Of a stretch of DNA of 64,000 nucleotides, positions 27,544-38,756 are shown one piece after another (the stretch's first letter is position 1; each line of letters starts with the position of its first letter). The notes under the pieces are model-generated. The model saw only the letters and a program-made list of their open reading frames with translations. It was not told the DNA's origin and searched no databases. A program made the translations under genes and the position numbers. The stretch spans positions 2,927,501 to 2,991,500 of the forward strand of contig NW_026973669.1 in the NCBI RefSeq assembly GCF_035594125.1, in the 5' to 3' direction. The stretch comes from Scylla paramamosain (taxonomy: Eukaryota; Arthropoda; Malacostraca; Decapoda; Portunidae).

Positions 27544-28521
27544 ATGGTCACCGACGGACACCGGTGTGACACCAGTGGTGGTGTGGGCGACGGGGCTAAT
27601 GAAGAAAACCTGGAGAGCTGCCTGGAGGCAGTCCCCGGTCGCCCAAGTGCCCACGAGGTACGCACAGCTGCGGTCGAGGGAACGGTCGCCGCGCTGAACA
27701 GAGCCCTGGGATGCAGTGCCTGGGCTGCCGAGGGCGTGACCGCAGACCCCGGGCTCGGGGCCCATTGCACTCGCCAGACGGCAGAACAGGAAGGTGCAGA
27801 AGACGGGGAGAGAAAGTTCCCGTGCCTGCAGCGTGGGAAGAGATTTGCCCGCAGAGGTAATCTTAACACGCACATCCTCACCCACACTGGGGCTTGTACA
27901 AACTCGGCGCACCCTGAGTGTAGGAAGAGGGAAGGAAGCAGAAACAGCAGGATCTGCTCTGAACCACCCTGGAGAGAGAAACTGCAGCAGAGGATCACCC
28001 ATCAAAAAGAAGAAATCTGGCAGATAACAAGCTTCCTGCAAGACCAAAACCACACAAGGAACCTCCTCAAGAAAAAAGACAGAATGACAGCAAGGCGCAG
28101 CGCAGGCAGCGGCCGGCTGGCCGGGCGGGAGACCGGCAGGGAGGGGCCGAGCCCCGGCCGAAGCCTTGGCACCACAGATGAGGACAAAGACAAGAAAATA
28201 AAGGCCAGAAAGATGAAGAGGCAGCTTGCAGAAAAGCCAGGGGTGGTGTGCAGGCACGTGGCAAAGACCTCAACAGAATTACAAGACCCGCCCGAGGAAG
28301 AAGTGGCCGAGGGATGCTGCAGGCCACTGCTGCTGGAAGACCCCACGCAGCACCAGGCAGCCCCGGGGATACAGACCACCACGGTTAAACACACAAGTAA
28401 ACAACAACAATGCCAGCCGTTCAGCTTACACAGGAAGGTCTGCTGGCCACAAGACTACTGCCACAAACCAGCTGGCAATACCACCAGTGACTTGTGGGTG
28501 TGGTGTGGTGTGGTGTGGTGA
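27544..28521 (+). CDS. hypothetical ORF with one decayed C2H2 finger, downstream of ZNF-A
   Basis: 325 codons from ATG at 27544 to TGA. About residue 90 it has GERKFPCLQRGKRFARRGNL, then NTHILTHTGA. This is a ZNF-A-type finger in which the second zinc-binding Cys is Arg (C-L-Q-R), so it should not fold normally. The rest is Arg/Lys/Glu-rich (EREKLQQRITHQKEE-like, RKMKRQLAEK), and the C-terminus reads into the 79-bp repeat at 28443. It may be a diverged 3' part of a longer zinc-finger locus, now a pseudogene, or a separate exon. The ORF length is notable, but there is no Kozak or splice evidence. Confidence 0.4.
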   Translation: MVTDGHRCDTSGGVGDGANEENLESCLEAVPGRPSAHEVRTAAVEGTVAALNRALGCSAWAAEGVTADPGLGAHCTRQTAEQEGAEDGERKFPCLQRGKRFARRGNLNTHILTHTGACTNSAHPECRKREGSRNSRICSEPPWREKLQQRITHQKEEIWQITSFLQDQNHTRNLLKKKDRMTARRSAGSGRLAGRETGREGPSPGRSLGTTDEDKDKKIKARKMKRQLAEKPGVVCRHVAKTSTELQDPPEEEVAEGCCRPLLLEDPTQHQAAPGIQTTTVKHTSKQQQCQPFSLHRKVCWPQDYCHKPAGNTTSDLWVWCGVVW

Positions 28522-28680
28522 CTGGCCACAAGACTACTGCCACAAACCAGCTGGCAATACCACCAGTGACTTGTGGGTGTGGTGTGGTGTGGTGTGGTGA
28601 CTGGCCACAAGACTACTGCCACAAACCAGCTGGCAATACCACCAGTGACTTGTGGGTGTGGTGTGGTGTGGTGACTGGCT
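28443..28680. repeat. 79-bp tandem repeat, three copies, with (TGTGG)n
   Basis: ctggccacaagactactgcc begins near 28443, 28522 and 28601. Each unit ends in a TGTGG pentamer run. The third copy has one pentamer fewer. Confidence 0.93.
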
Positions 28681-28750
28681 CAAAGGTTTATCCTGAAATG
28701 TAATCTTGACACACCTGCTCACCCACACTGGGGAAAGGAAGTGCAGCAGG
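28681..28750 (+). pseudogene. relic zinc-finger unit
   Basis: caaaggtttatcctgaaatg + taatcttgacacacctgctc + acccacactgggg aligns with the ZNF finger DNA (fttat.c.aaaagtaatcttaacacaca..ctcacccacactgggg). The first His codon region is altered and the Cys half is missing. It marks former finger-array sequence beyond ZNF-A. Confidence 0.6.
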
Positions 28751-28806
28751 TGTGGTGTTTGTGGCTGTGCTCATCACTTTTTTCTTTATTTTTTAGCTAA
28801 TTGATC

Positions 28807-28812
28807 AATAAA
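28807..28812 (+). terminator. candidate polyadenylation signal (ZNF-A locus)
   Basis: AATAAA in gatcaataaagtgttg, shortly after the relic finger. It may terminate transcripts from the ZNF-A locus or the downstream ORF. Motif only. Confidence 0.35.
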
Positions 28813-29199
28813 GTGTTGTCAGCCTTGTACACACAGCTTTGGTTCACTTGCACAAGGTTTTGGGGGCTCGGGGGTGTTCCTAAGGGGGGCACTAACTGTC
28901 CAGGGGTGTTCCTGCTTGTTTCTGTCTCTCTGTGTCTCTGGTTTTGGTGTCTCCCTCCCAAACATTATTTTCACAACAAGCCACAAACCAACATCCCTTC
29001 ATTAACACTTAGATACCTTAACTTAACTCACCCACAAAACTCCCACAAACTGACTAACTTGTTTTTTGTTTATTGTTTGTTTATTTTATTTGTTTTATTG
29101 GTGTATTTTTTATTTGAAAGTAGCCATATTCTTAAGGTTTTTATGGTTCTGTTTATTATTGTTTGGGCTGTCCTGTGTTTGTGATTGCTGGACTCATAT

Positions 29200-30130
29200 A
29201 GAAATGGGTAGTTTTATTGAAGGGGTGAAACAATGACAATACTGCCTGGCTCTTGCACTAGTGAGGTGGACAGAATAGGGATGAGAATAAAGAGAAATTG
29301 TCATAGGAAATACAAACTGGCAGACTTTAGAGTGTAACAGTGAAGGGGTTGAAAAAGTGGAGGTACTGTTTAGCTCTTGCACTAGTGGGGTGGACAGAAT
29401 AGGAGAGGATTCTTAAAAGTTTGGCATTGTTAGCTTGAAAGATTATACTTGAAAGATTATTTATTACATGTTGAAAGGACAGAATAAGGATGAAAATATA
29501 TAGAAAGTCTTGTGAAGATACTGGTTAACTCTTGTACTAGTGAGGTAGACAGAATAGGAGGCCATTCTAACAAGTTTGCCAGTGTTAGTTTGAAAGGCGA
29601 TACTTCAAAAAAAGACTTGTTACATATTTAAAGGACAGAATAGGGGTGAAAATAAATGAGAAGAAGTAGAAAGTCTTGTTATCAGGGGGACATGAGAAAA
29701 ATTTTGGCAGTGTTAATGTGTTTGTTACCGACTTTTTTCACCTCGCATCACCTCTGTCTCTCTCCTGAACCTCTAAAAAAATATGTAGAATGCATTTAGA
29801 CAAGTTAGGAAGGAGGTTAAGAGAGAGAGGTGAGATGAAGTGAGAATATTCCTATGTATTTTCTGTCATAACACCTCATATCACCTTTTGTCTCCCCTGA
29901 ACCTCTAAAAATATCAACAGTGAGACATTTAGACAAGTTAGGGAGGTGAAGAGAGAGAGAGAGGTGAGATGAAGTGACATTATTCCTGTCTCTCTCCCAG
30001 CTTAAACTTTCAAAAATATTTATAATGAGAAATGTAGACAAGTTAGAGAGGTGTAGAGAGATAGAGGTGAGATGAAGTGACATTATTGTTTTGTTTCTTG
30101 CCTAACACCTTTCTCTCTCTCCTTCTCTTG
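29200..30130. repeat. diverged 56-bp minisatellite family and flanking repeats (unit 1)
   Basis: 29215-29560 has spaced copies of ctcttgcactagtgaggtgg + acagaatagg. 29815-30090 repeats acaagttagggaggt..agagagagaggtgag + atgaagtgac about three times. No gene recognised in 28.9-32 kb beyond repeats. Confidence 0.8.
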
Positions 30131-30266
30131 GCCTCTGCCTCCTCAAAAAGAGCCTATATTAATGAACTGGTGATGCCACATGCCTATAATACCTTGTAAC
30201 AACATTTCATCATAAAATCTGCCAACGCTGGTTCAATTATAATCATTGTCATTGCTCATGTTAAGC

Positions 30267-30268
<2 letters not shown>

Positions 30269-30333
<65 letters not shown>

Positions 30334-30342
30334 TATTATTAT
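30269..30342. repeat. (TTA)n microsatellite (unit 1)
   Basis: Pure TTA with one interruption. The unit 2 counterpart at about 48259-48360 is longer. Confidence 0.95.
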
Positions 30343-30734
30343 CATGTCATGCATTAGTGTTTTCATTTGTTTCCTGCGCCGTCATTGGTGCAGGAAATAT
30401 CATGATGTTTTGGTTGCAAGAGTCCATGTATATATAGATTGAGCCATCGTATTCATGTTTTTCATTGTGTGGTGTTGTAAATATACTTTATCTGTAAATA
30501 AAAAATGTATCCTATGACATTTGTTGATTTTATTGTATGTGTGTTAGGTTAGGTTAGCATAGTCTATATACAAGCTCTTGGCAGTGCATATATATCACAG
30601 ACAGATTGTTAGACAGTAAATTAATTTGAAGTAGAACCAATTGTTGTGTGTGTGTTAGGTTAGCCTATCACACCCTTATCTTAGAAATATTCCTTTGTAC
30701 ATGCTTATGTACCACAGCCAGATACACAGTGATT

Positions 30735-31090
30735 AGGGAGGTGGATGGAATAGATGGTGAAAGACTGAATATACTGGTTCACTCTTGCATTGCGGAGGTG
30801 GACAGAATAGTGGTGAAAGACTGAATATACTAGTTGACTCTTGCATTGTGGAGGTGGACAGAATAGTGGTGAAAGAGTGAATATACTGGTTGACTCTTGC
30901 ATTGGGGAGGTGGACAGAATAGTGGTGAAAGAGTGAATATACTGGTTGACTCTTGCATTGGGGAGGTGGACAGAATAGTGGTGAAAGAGTGAATATACTG
31001 GTTGACTCTTGCATTGCGGAGGTGGACGGAATAGTGGTGAAAGAGTGAATATACTGGTTGACTCTTGCATTGGGGAGGTGGACAATAGGA
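30735..31090. repeat. 56-bp minisatellite, about 6 copies (unit 1)
   Basis: gtgaaagagtgaatatactg + gttgactcttgcattggg + gaggtggacagaatagtg. Unit 2 has only about 3 copies (48775-48960), so the copies differ by about three repeats. Confidence 0.95.
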
Positions 31091-31099
31091 GATGAAGGA

Positions 31100-31899
31100 G
31101 TGAAGATATTGGTTAACTCGTTCTCTATTTTATTCGAGTTTTCATTAATTTATGGTTTAATTGTGAGTGATAGGCTAACCCTTTCACTCGTTCAGTCTTC
31201 AGTATCATTATAAACACTCTACTGTGTCTTTCGTAACTTCTAATTAATTTTTAGGTTCACTTATAAACTCAATCTTCTCGTTTTCTATGATTTTATTCGA
31301 GTTTCCGTCAATTTAAAGGTTTAATTATAAGTGATAGGCTAGTTGGCGCCCGGAACCGACTCCCTCTCTCTCTCTCTCTCTCTCTTAACACCTCACAGTG
31401 CTTCAAGTGACATGTTTTCATTTCTATTCGCTTATAAACTCAATCTACCCTCGCATTTCCTGCCATATAATTAAAGTATCCGGTTGTACCCCATGGTGAG
31501 GGTCCGCTTGTTTCCACCTCCTTCACCGAGGGAGGGAGGCAGACTGCTCCTGGCGCTTTGGGATTCTTTATTTATTTATTTATTTTTTTTATTCTCTTCC
31601 TCAGTGTACCTGGGAAACACCGTGCAGTGCGGTTGTGTGTGTGTCCTCTTTTCATTTAAACACCAGGGAACGGGACCACAGAGGCACAGGAGGTCAATTA
31701 AGGTGAGTTTAGTAGTGACAGGGAGCAGAGGTCTGGCTTCAACCTACGACACTACCTGGAAAACACTGGAAATACCTGGAAAATACTTGATACTTAATAG
31801 CAAAAGGGAGAAGAGAAGAGAGAAAATAATGCTATTTATCATGGAATAGAGGCGGACACACACACACACACACACATACATATATACACACACACACAC

Positions 31900-31936
<37 letters not shown>

Positions 31937-32700
31937 TATGCATACACACAGCTGAAATTAATCCATAAAATAGAGAAATAACCTTCACAACAACCAGAAA
32001 TAACAAGGAAAGAGAGATAGCCAACTTTGTTTTCATCTGACCCCCCTCCCAGCCCTCCCGCGGCCGCCATGATGGATTGCCAGAATCTACCCCCGGTTCT
32101 AATATTTTTTCTATTTTCTTAACTTATATATTTAGGCTTTTTAACTTAGATTTTATGGTTTGTAAAAATATTTGGTGGTGTTTTGAGTGTTTTGCGTGCG
32201 AGTGTTAAGGGAAACATGTCGATTATGAGGTTGTTTCAGCGTAAATAAGTGTTGCTGTTTGCCGTTAAATTTTTCATACCGCCAAACATAATTTTTTATT
32301 TCAGCCGCTTGGCAAGATTTTATGGGCTCAAAAAATCGTTTATTGTTTTTTAAATGTGTTGTGATGCTTTTGAGTGAAATACGTGAACTTTTAGAGGGGT
32401 TTTAGGCCCGTTGAAAACTCAAAATGTTGACATTTTTAAATTATTTATTTATTTATTTCAGCTTCCGGTTAACTTCTGATTGTTTGTAAAAATAGTTTCG
32501 ATTTTTTAAAGTGTATTGTGTTCGTGATAAATGAGATTTGTGGACTTTGGAATGTTTTTTTTTATCGTGTTTGTTCGAACACTTTTTCATATAGTTATTT
32601 AAATATAGCTTTATTATTACTGAAGCTTGGAATATTTTTATATGTCAAGAATTAATCTAAAATTATGCCCTTTCATAATATGTAAAGCATTCCGGCCTAG
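31100..32700. other. mostly unique AT-rich DNA (unit 1)
   Basis: Two loose copies of ttattcgagttt..ttaattgtgagtgatagg (about 31125 and 31285), a short (CT)n at about 31363-31384, TTTA near 31567, and CA/TA repeats at 31857-31935. A donor-like aattaag|gtgagt at about 31702 follows GC-balanced sequence and could end a non-coding exon. No coding sequence supported. Confidence 0.5.
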
Positions 32701-32739
32701 CTCCATTTTTGCGAGGGGTCATTTTCAAAATCATTCGCG

Positions 32740-32763
32740 TGACGTAAATATGGCGTGACGTCA
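32740..32763. promoter_or_regulatory. paired CRE-like sites (unit 1)
   Basis: TGACGTAA at 32740-32747 and the full palindromic CRE TGACGTCA at 32756-32763, 16 bases apart, with aatatggcg between them. CREs bind CREB/ATF bZIP factors. GC-balanced sequence follows (gccgccttcatctggggacc). This is a candidate promoter for an unidentified transcript; no start site is shown. Confidence 0.45.
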
Positions 32764-33004
32764 TCAGCCGCCTTCATCTGGGGACCGAGACCTGGACCTT
32801 CCCACCTCCCAGTGCCCTTCCATCAGTGTTTAGTGTAATTTCCTATATTTTCCAGCTGTTTTCATGCATAGAGAAGAATAGAAAGAGGAGGAAAGAAGGA
32901 GAAATGAAGGAGGAAAAAGAAGAAGGAAGGGAAGGAGGAAGACGAGAAGGAAAAGAGGAAATATTAAGAAGACAATATTTTCACTGAATTTCCAGCGTTT
33001 TAAA

Positions 33005-33078
33005 GGTAAGCAAAAGTAGTTGTAGTAGCAGTAGCAGTAGTAGTAGTAGTAGTGGTGGTGGTGGTGGTGGTGGTGGTG
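33005..33078. repeat. (GTA)n/(GGT)n microsatellite (unit 1)
   Basis: tagtagtagtagtagtgg then ggtggtggtggtggtg. Unit 2 (50920-50968) is shorter. Confidence 0.9.
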
Positions 33079-33149
33079 TAGCAGCCTTGTTATAATATAA
33101 GATGAAGTGTTTTGAGTTAAATACGCAATTTTTTTTCTAGGCATTTTGA

Positions 33150-34357
33150 AATAGAAGTGAGAGTTTTTGGTGTTTTGAAAGGGAATATTCGTGCTTGCAG
33201 TGTTTTTTTTAAAGTGAATTCTTCGTTTCTGTGGCGTTTTAAAAAGGCAGGGGATGTTTTTTTTTTTTATTATTATTTTTTGTGTGTTTTTTTTAAGATT
33301 TTCGTGTTTTTCAAGTTTGTTTGGGTAGAAATTGTTATTTTTTCGCTGTCTGGGTAGTTGTGTGTCTCTTTTTTAAGTATTTTTGGCTAGAAATGTGTGT
33401 TTTTTGGGTGTTTTGGAAGCAAATTATATGTTTTTTTCGGTGTTTTTGTGTAGAAGTAAGTGTTTCTTGGGTGTTTTGAAAGGAGAATGTGGTTTTTTTT
33501 ATTGTTTTTGGTTTGGAAAAGTGTGTTTTTGGGTGTTTTGAAAGGAAATTACATGTTTTTCAGTGTTTTTTGGGCATAAATAAGTGTTTTTTGGGGTGTT
33601 ATGAAAGGAAATCGCATGTTTTTCAGTGTTTTGGGTAGAAATGTGTGTTTTTTTGGGTTTTGAAAGGAAATTAAGTGTTATTTAAGTGTTTTTGACTAGA
33701 AATGTGTGTTTTTTGGTGTGTTGAAAGGAAATCGCATGTTTTTCAGTGTTTGGGTAGAAATCTATGTTTTTTTGGGTGTTTTGAAAGGAAATCACGTGTT
33801 TTTTCAGTTTTTTTTTGCGTAGAAATTAATGTTTTTGAGTTATTTCTGACCGGTAATCAGTGTTTTCTTTGGGTACTGTTAACAGAAATAGCTGTTCTGG
33901 GACGATTTTGTGTTTTTTTTAGTATTAAAAGGAGAAAAATAGTGTTGCTAGATGTTATTGGGCAGGAAAATTTGTGTTTCTAGGTGTTTTTGGGGAGGAA
34001 AATTGTGCTAGATGTTTTGGGGAGGAAAATTGTGTTTGTAGGTGTTCTTGGAAGGAGGAAAAATGTGCTTCTAGGTGTTTTGAGGGAGTAAAATTGTGTT
34101 TCTGGGTGTTTTTGGGGAGGAAAATTGTGTTTCTAGGTGTTTTTGGGGAGGAAAATTGTGTTTCTGGGTGTTTTTGGGGAGGAAAATTGTGCTTCTAGGT
34201 GTTCTTGGGAGGATAATTGTGTTTCTAGATGATTTTGGGGAGTAAAATTGTTTCTGGGTGTTTTTGGGGAGGAAAATTGTGTTTCTAGGTGTTTTTGGGG
34301 AGGAAAATTGTGCTTCTGGATGTTTTTGGGGAGGAAAAATGTGTTTCTAGGTGTTTC
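33150..34357. repeat. degenerate GTTTT-rich minisatellites (unit 1)
   Basis: 33150-33830 repeats ggtgttttgaaaggaaatcg + catgtttttcagtgttttgg + gtagaaatgtgtgtt with a period near 60. 33960-34357 repeats gtgtttctaggtgtttttgg + ggaggaaaatt at about 31 bases, about 12 copies. ORFs reading FLGVFGEENC or similar are repeat translations. Confidence 0.88.
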
Positions 34358-34358
34358 T

Positions 34359-34402
<44 letters not shown>

Positions 34403-34430
34403 GCCTTGTCTTTCGTTGTACATATGCTTA

Positions 34431-34517
<87 letters not shown>

Positions 34518-34547
34518 GCCTTGTCTTTCGTTGTACATATGCTTATG

Positions 34548-34589
<42 letters not shown>

Positions 34590-34590
34590 A
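34358..34590. repeat. (GT)n interrupted twice by a conserved 31-base spacer (unit 1)
   Basis: Three GT blocks are separated by two copies of ttgccttgtctttcgttgta + catatgcttatg. Unit 2 (52251-52432) has the same spacers with shorter GT blocks. Confidence 0.93.
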
Positions 34591-34935
34591 TAAAACGTAG
34601 GCGCGCGTACATTTGTGTTGCAGTGGTTTGAGTGTGTTTTGGGGAAGTTTTGGTGTGTGTTGGTGTGATTATTTTGGGGTTTGGGAATTGTGTAATGATG
34701 CTGGCGATAGTTATGGGGGGGTGTCAGGCTAGATGCAGGATGCTTGCGCTAACACGACAGATTTTAAGGTGTTTTGGGAAGGAGGTGTTGTATAAGACGT
34801 GTGTGAGGGGTGTTGTAATGTGCGTTGTGATATATGAAGCTATTAGATGCAAGTGTGGGGCCAGCAAAATGAAGTTAACAAACAGGCCTAACACTAATAA
34901 AATGACTCACACTAATTATATCGTAGGTATTGGCT

Positions 34936-35265
<330 letters not shown>

Positions 35266-35299
35266 TTATATAAGCACAACAAGAGACTTTATTGAGTCC

Positions 35300-35695
35300 A
35301 ATGTGCCAAGCTTCTCGGAGTCACGGTGGACGACCAGCTGACCTGGAAGCAGCATGTCGCCAGCACCGTGAGATCAGCTACCTACAGGCTGTACATGCTG
35401 CGCAGACTCAGGTCGCTGGGGACGCCGACAGATGAGTTAAGGGGGGTGTACCTTACCTTCATCCTCCCCAAACTCATGTACGCCTCCCCAGCGTGGTCCT
35501 CCTCCCTCACACACACTCAACAGCTACAGCTAGAGAGTGTGCAGAAAAGGGCGTGCAGGGTCATCCTTGGCCCTGCATACACCACCTATGAAGAAGCCCT
35601 GACCACCCTGAGTCTGTCCAGAATATCCACCAGGCACCGAGAGGCTCTGGAGAAGTTTGGGAGGGGACTAATGCATCATACCGTTTATTATTATT
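35300..35695 (+). mobile_element. LINE reverse-transcriptase C-terminal fragment (unit 1)
   Basis: An open frame of about 125 codons reads [47 protein letters not shown] and LQLESVQKRACRVILG. This is the LGV..D..L.W..H / Y..P.W / Q.r..R.i.G sequence of Jockey-like non-LTR elements after the catalytic domain. It is 5'-truncated at the (TA)n border and ends in (TTA)n. It is unrelated in sequence to the LINE at 37720. Confidence 0.78.
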
Positions 35696-35712
35696 ATTAT
35701 TATTATTATTAG

Positions 35713-35880
35713 GTGGGGACGAAATACACCACGGAACAGTACAGCAAGACAGTCGTTCCTGGTGCGGCTGATGCGTTTGAGCATGTCCAGCGATGCGGAG
35801 GTGCGGCAGACAGTGCAACACATCCTGCACACACTGCTCCACCGGCACCACAATGCTCATTACCTGGCCAAACCTACGTC
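35713..35880 (+). CDS. exon-like segment resembling EFR3 (unit 1), uncertain
   Basis: After attattag at 35712 a frame starting at 35714 reads RQSFLVRLMRLSMSSDAEVR, then QTVQHILHTLLHRHHNAHYL. I compare this with the ELRQ.V.....L.DRHDN region of EFR3 (plasma-membrane scaffold for PI4-kinase IIIalpha). The right-hand splice site is unclear, and no neighbouring EFR3 exon was found, so it could be a stray exon or a fragment. The family assignment is from memory and tentative. Confidence 0.3.
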
Positions 35881-35903
35881 ACTGTCTGGGTCCTTCATTG
35901 TTT

Positions 35904-35904
<1 letters not shown>

Positions 35905-35948
<44 letters not shown>

Positions 35949-37510
35949 CTTTTATGTGTGTTGTGTGAGTGTCTGTTTTCTTCTCTTCTTCTTCTTCTGT
36001 AGTGCTGGGAAATTAATTATGTATATTTCTACTTTTTTCCTAGTCTAAGGCCCATGTAATGTGCGAAGATGACCAGAATCTCAGTACCATGTGACTAACC
36101 CCCCCCCCCCCCTTCCCCTCCTCTCCTCAGTGTCCTTTTGTCCTTGCTTTCCACCCCCCCCCCCCTCAGCGTCACTGTGTTGACCACTTCTATAACAAAA
36201 TTTACCCCGTGAATAAACGTAATTTCTCCTGCTTGGCCAGGTTATAGAGGCGAATTTTTCACCTAATCCCAGAGAATGGGGAGCCCTTAATACGATAAAA
36301 TTAATTCTATAATGGTAAGGTCTTAAACCAGCTCAAACAAATCCCAGATAATTACGCCGCGCCAATGAGGTTGACGAATCTAATAAGTCTTCTTTGCTTC
36401 GCATCCCTGTCACCCCTGTTGCTACGCAAGCCGGGAAGAGATACCAGACTTTGACTAATTCCCCAATTGATTTCAAAAGTCCATTGAATTAAACTTCTTA
36501 AAGTAACAACTATAAAGTAAACAGTAACTTAATTATTCATATTTTTCATCCCTGAACTCACAACCTAGTCGCCCCCCCCCCACTAAAAACAAAATTATAA
36601 CTTAATAAATTTCCCCATTGGAAACCTTTATCTTTAATTTCCCGCCGATTTCCTCAAGCAAAGCCAGACCCTCTTGGATTCCCCTCAGGTGAGCATGCAG
36701 TCTGATAATCTCCTCCTCCATTTCCTGTAATATTAAGTAAGTGTTTGTTTAACAATAATTTTACTAAAGCAGACTCTCTTGGATTCCCCTCAGACCCTCT
36801 TGGATTTCTCTCAGATATTCCTGTTGATAAACTATTTCTGAGTGGATAGATATTCGCATTTTTTCGTCTTTTTTGTTGGTTTTCACCACGTGACTAGCGA
36901 AACCACCTGGTTCGAGATCACCGTGTGAGACTGTCCTCAGGTCTATACATACTTTTTGATTATATTTGTTATTTATTTATTTATTCTCTGGTCTCCCCCG
37001 CAATTCAGTAGTCGCGAAAATACCTCCATCGTAGTTTTTATGTAATTGAAGAGTACGCTACCATTTATTTTGTATTTCTGAATTATGTAACAAGAGTACG
37101 CTACCATTTATTTTGTATTTCTGAATTGCTTTCTTTTTATTATTATTATTTCGGATTATTCCATTATTTATTAAAAATCATAAAAGTGTCAGTATTTGTA
37201 TTTCTCTTAATCCAGTGATAGGATTTGTAATTACCGTCTGCCACAAGGGATTTTTTTTTTTTTTCGTGGGCACTAAACTTCTTCATTCTTTGTATGTTCC
37301 TTCTCTTTCTTCTCACTGTTTTCTGTATTGTCTGTGTCTTTTCTTCTCTTTCTTATTTCCTGTATACCATATTATGTGCACGTGTGTGTGTGCACGTGTG
37401 TTTGTGTGACAGTGCTTTGGTTTTTCTTACAGATTCATTTGTTTATTTGTTGCAATGTGTTTTTAATGAATAGACCGGAGGTCCTACCCTGCAGTTTTAC
37501 CAAAAAAAGG
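35905..37510. other. no gene recognised (unit 1)
   Basis: (GT)n at about 35910-35943, poly-C runs near 36100 and 36156, and a short duplicated segment (agagtacgctaccatttatt at about 37050 and 37094). Otherwise unique AT-rich sequence. The last ~200 bases (37510-37719) match the ZNF-A 5' flank. Confidence 0.5.
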
Positions 37511-37726
37511 GAGAAAGAACAAAAGAAAATTAAGAAGCAATAAAAAAAAAAAATGTTTAGAGTGCCGTTAGAAAAGTAGAAAAACAAGGCAAGATTTTCG
37601 CGGGCACCGGGCAGAGAGAGAGAGAGAGAGAGAGAGGATTACTCTACACAAACAATTCTGTGCTCTCACTCCTAAGACAAGCAGGCACGCCCACACACTG
37701 CCACTCCCTGCACGCCCACGCACGCA

Positions 37727-38155
37727 TTGCCCAGAGAACAAAACCATGAAAACTCAACTGACCTTGTAGTGAATTCAGTTAAAGATAATCTGCACATCAA
37801 TTTAAGTCATGCTGACATCAATGTTGCTCACAGGTTAGGTTCAAAAAGTCAAAACAAAGAGAGACCAATTATTGTAAAGCTGCTAAATAGATCAAAGAAG
37901 GCAGAAATAATGGATGCCTGTGTAAAAGTTCAACCTAGCCTCTATATTAATGAAAGTCTCACTCCAAAACGACGCAACATCTTCAATACAGTTTGGGGTA
38001 TCAGGAAAAAAAACAAGGAGCTTTTCCAACAGTGCTACACAAGGGATGGAAAGATCTTTGTTAAATTAAAAACATCTAGTCAAAAACACATGATAACCAC
38101 TGAACAGTCTTTGAACATTTTCCTAGATAAATATCCTGTTCTGACCCAGTCTTAA
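37727..38155 (+). pseudogene. LINE ORF1 C-terminal part, unit 1
   Basis: 142 codons open to the left with no ATG at the start, so truncated. Reads HINLSHADINVAHRLGSKSQ, then RPIIVKLLNRSKKAEIMDA and RRNIFNTVWGIRKKNKELFQ. The HRLG..... RPIIVK. pattern is the C-terminal domain of LINE ORF1 RNA-binding proteins, which in related elements follows an RRM or zinc knuckle. Confidence 0.75.
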
Positions 38156-38756
38156 ATGTGCTCTCAACTCAACATGATGCAATATTTCCTGCCAAACATT
38201 CTAGATATCTTTATGTCTATTTAATTTATATATATAATGTATTCATTATCCTTTCCTGTGTATATATTTTATATGTCATATCCTATGCATGTCTCCAACT
38301 TATTATTATTCATCTTAATTTTTTCTAGATTTCATCATATGAAACTTTCTTTTATCATCTACTACTTTGCCTATTTATCTATTACTTTGCCAATATCTTG
38401 GGTATGAAGCTTTATTCTATCATCTTTACTTTGCCAATATCTTGAACATTTATAGTTTTATCAACTTAATCCTTTTGATCACCAAATTCTGCAAACATTT
38501 TGCAATCTACCTTCCACCCTTCTTATGACATACTCGTACCTGGTAAGCCTTCCAATTTCTTTTTATTTAATTTTTATTTTAATTTTTTATTTTGTATTTC
38601 CTTATTCTTTGATTATTCTTCTCTATCTCTACTTATCATATCCTTCCTTTCCTCTCCCTTAAACTTTTCCAAATCCCTTCCACTCCCTCCTCCCTCTCTG
38701 CTACCCATACTTGCCCCCTTTTCTACTAGCCTTTCTTTAATTCCCCTTTCTATATC

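Noticed and set aside
31344..31356. TGGCGCCCGGAAC, resembling a lysine-tRNA primer-binding site of LTR elements
   Set aside because: One base off the usual pattern, not preceded by an LTR end, and no LTR pair or gag-pol sequence nearby.
31484..31849. 121-codon ORF, conserved in both units (49355-49720)
   Set aside because: Conservation is explained by the recent duplication; it contains CA/TTTA repeats and a splice-donor-like site, with no recognisable domain.
33702..34198. Cys/Gly-rich ORFs (FLGVFGEEN repeats)
   Set aside because: Direct translation of the 31-base and 60-base GTTTT minisatellites.
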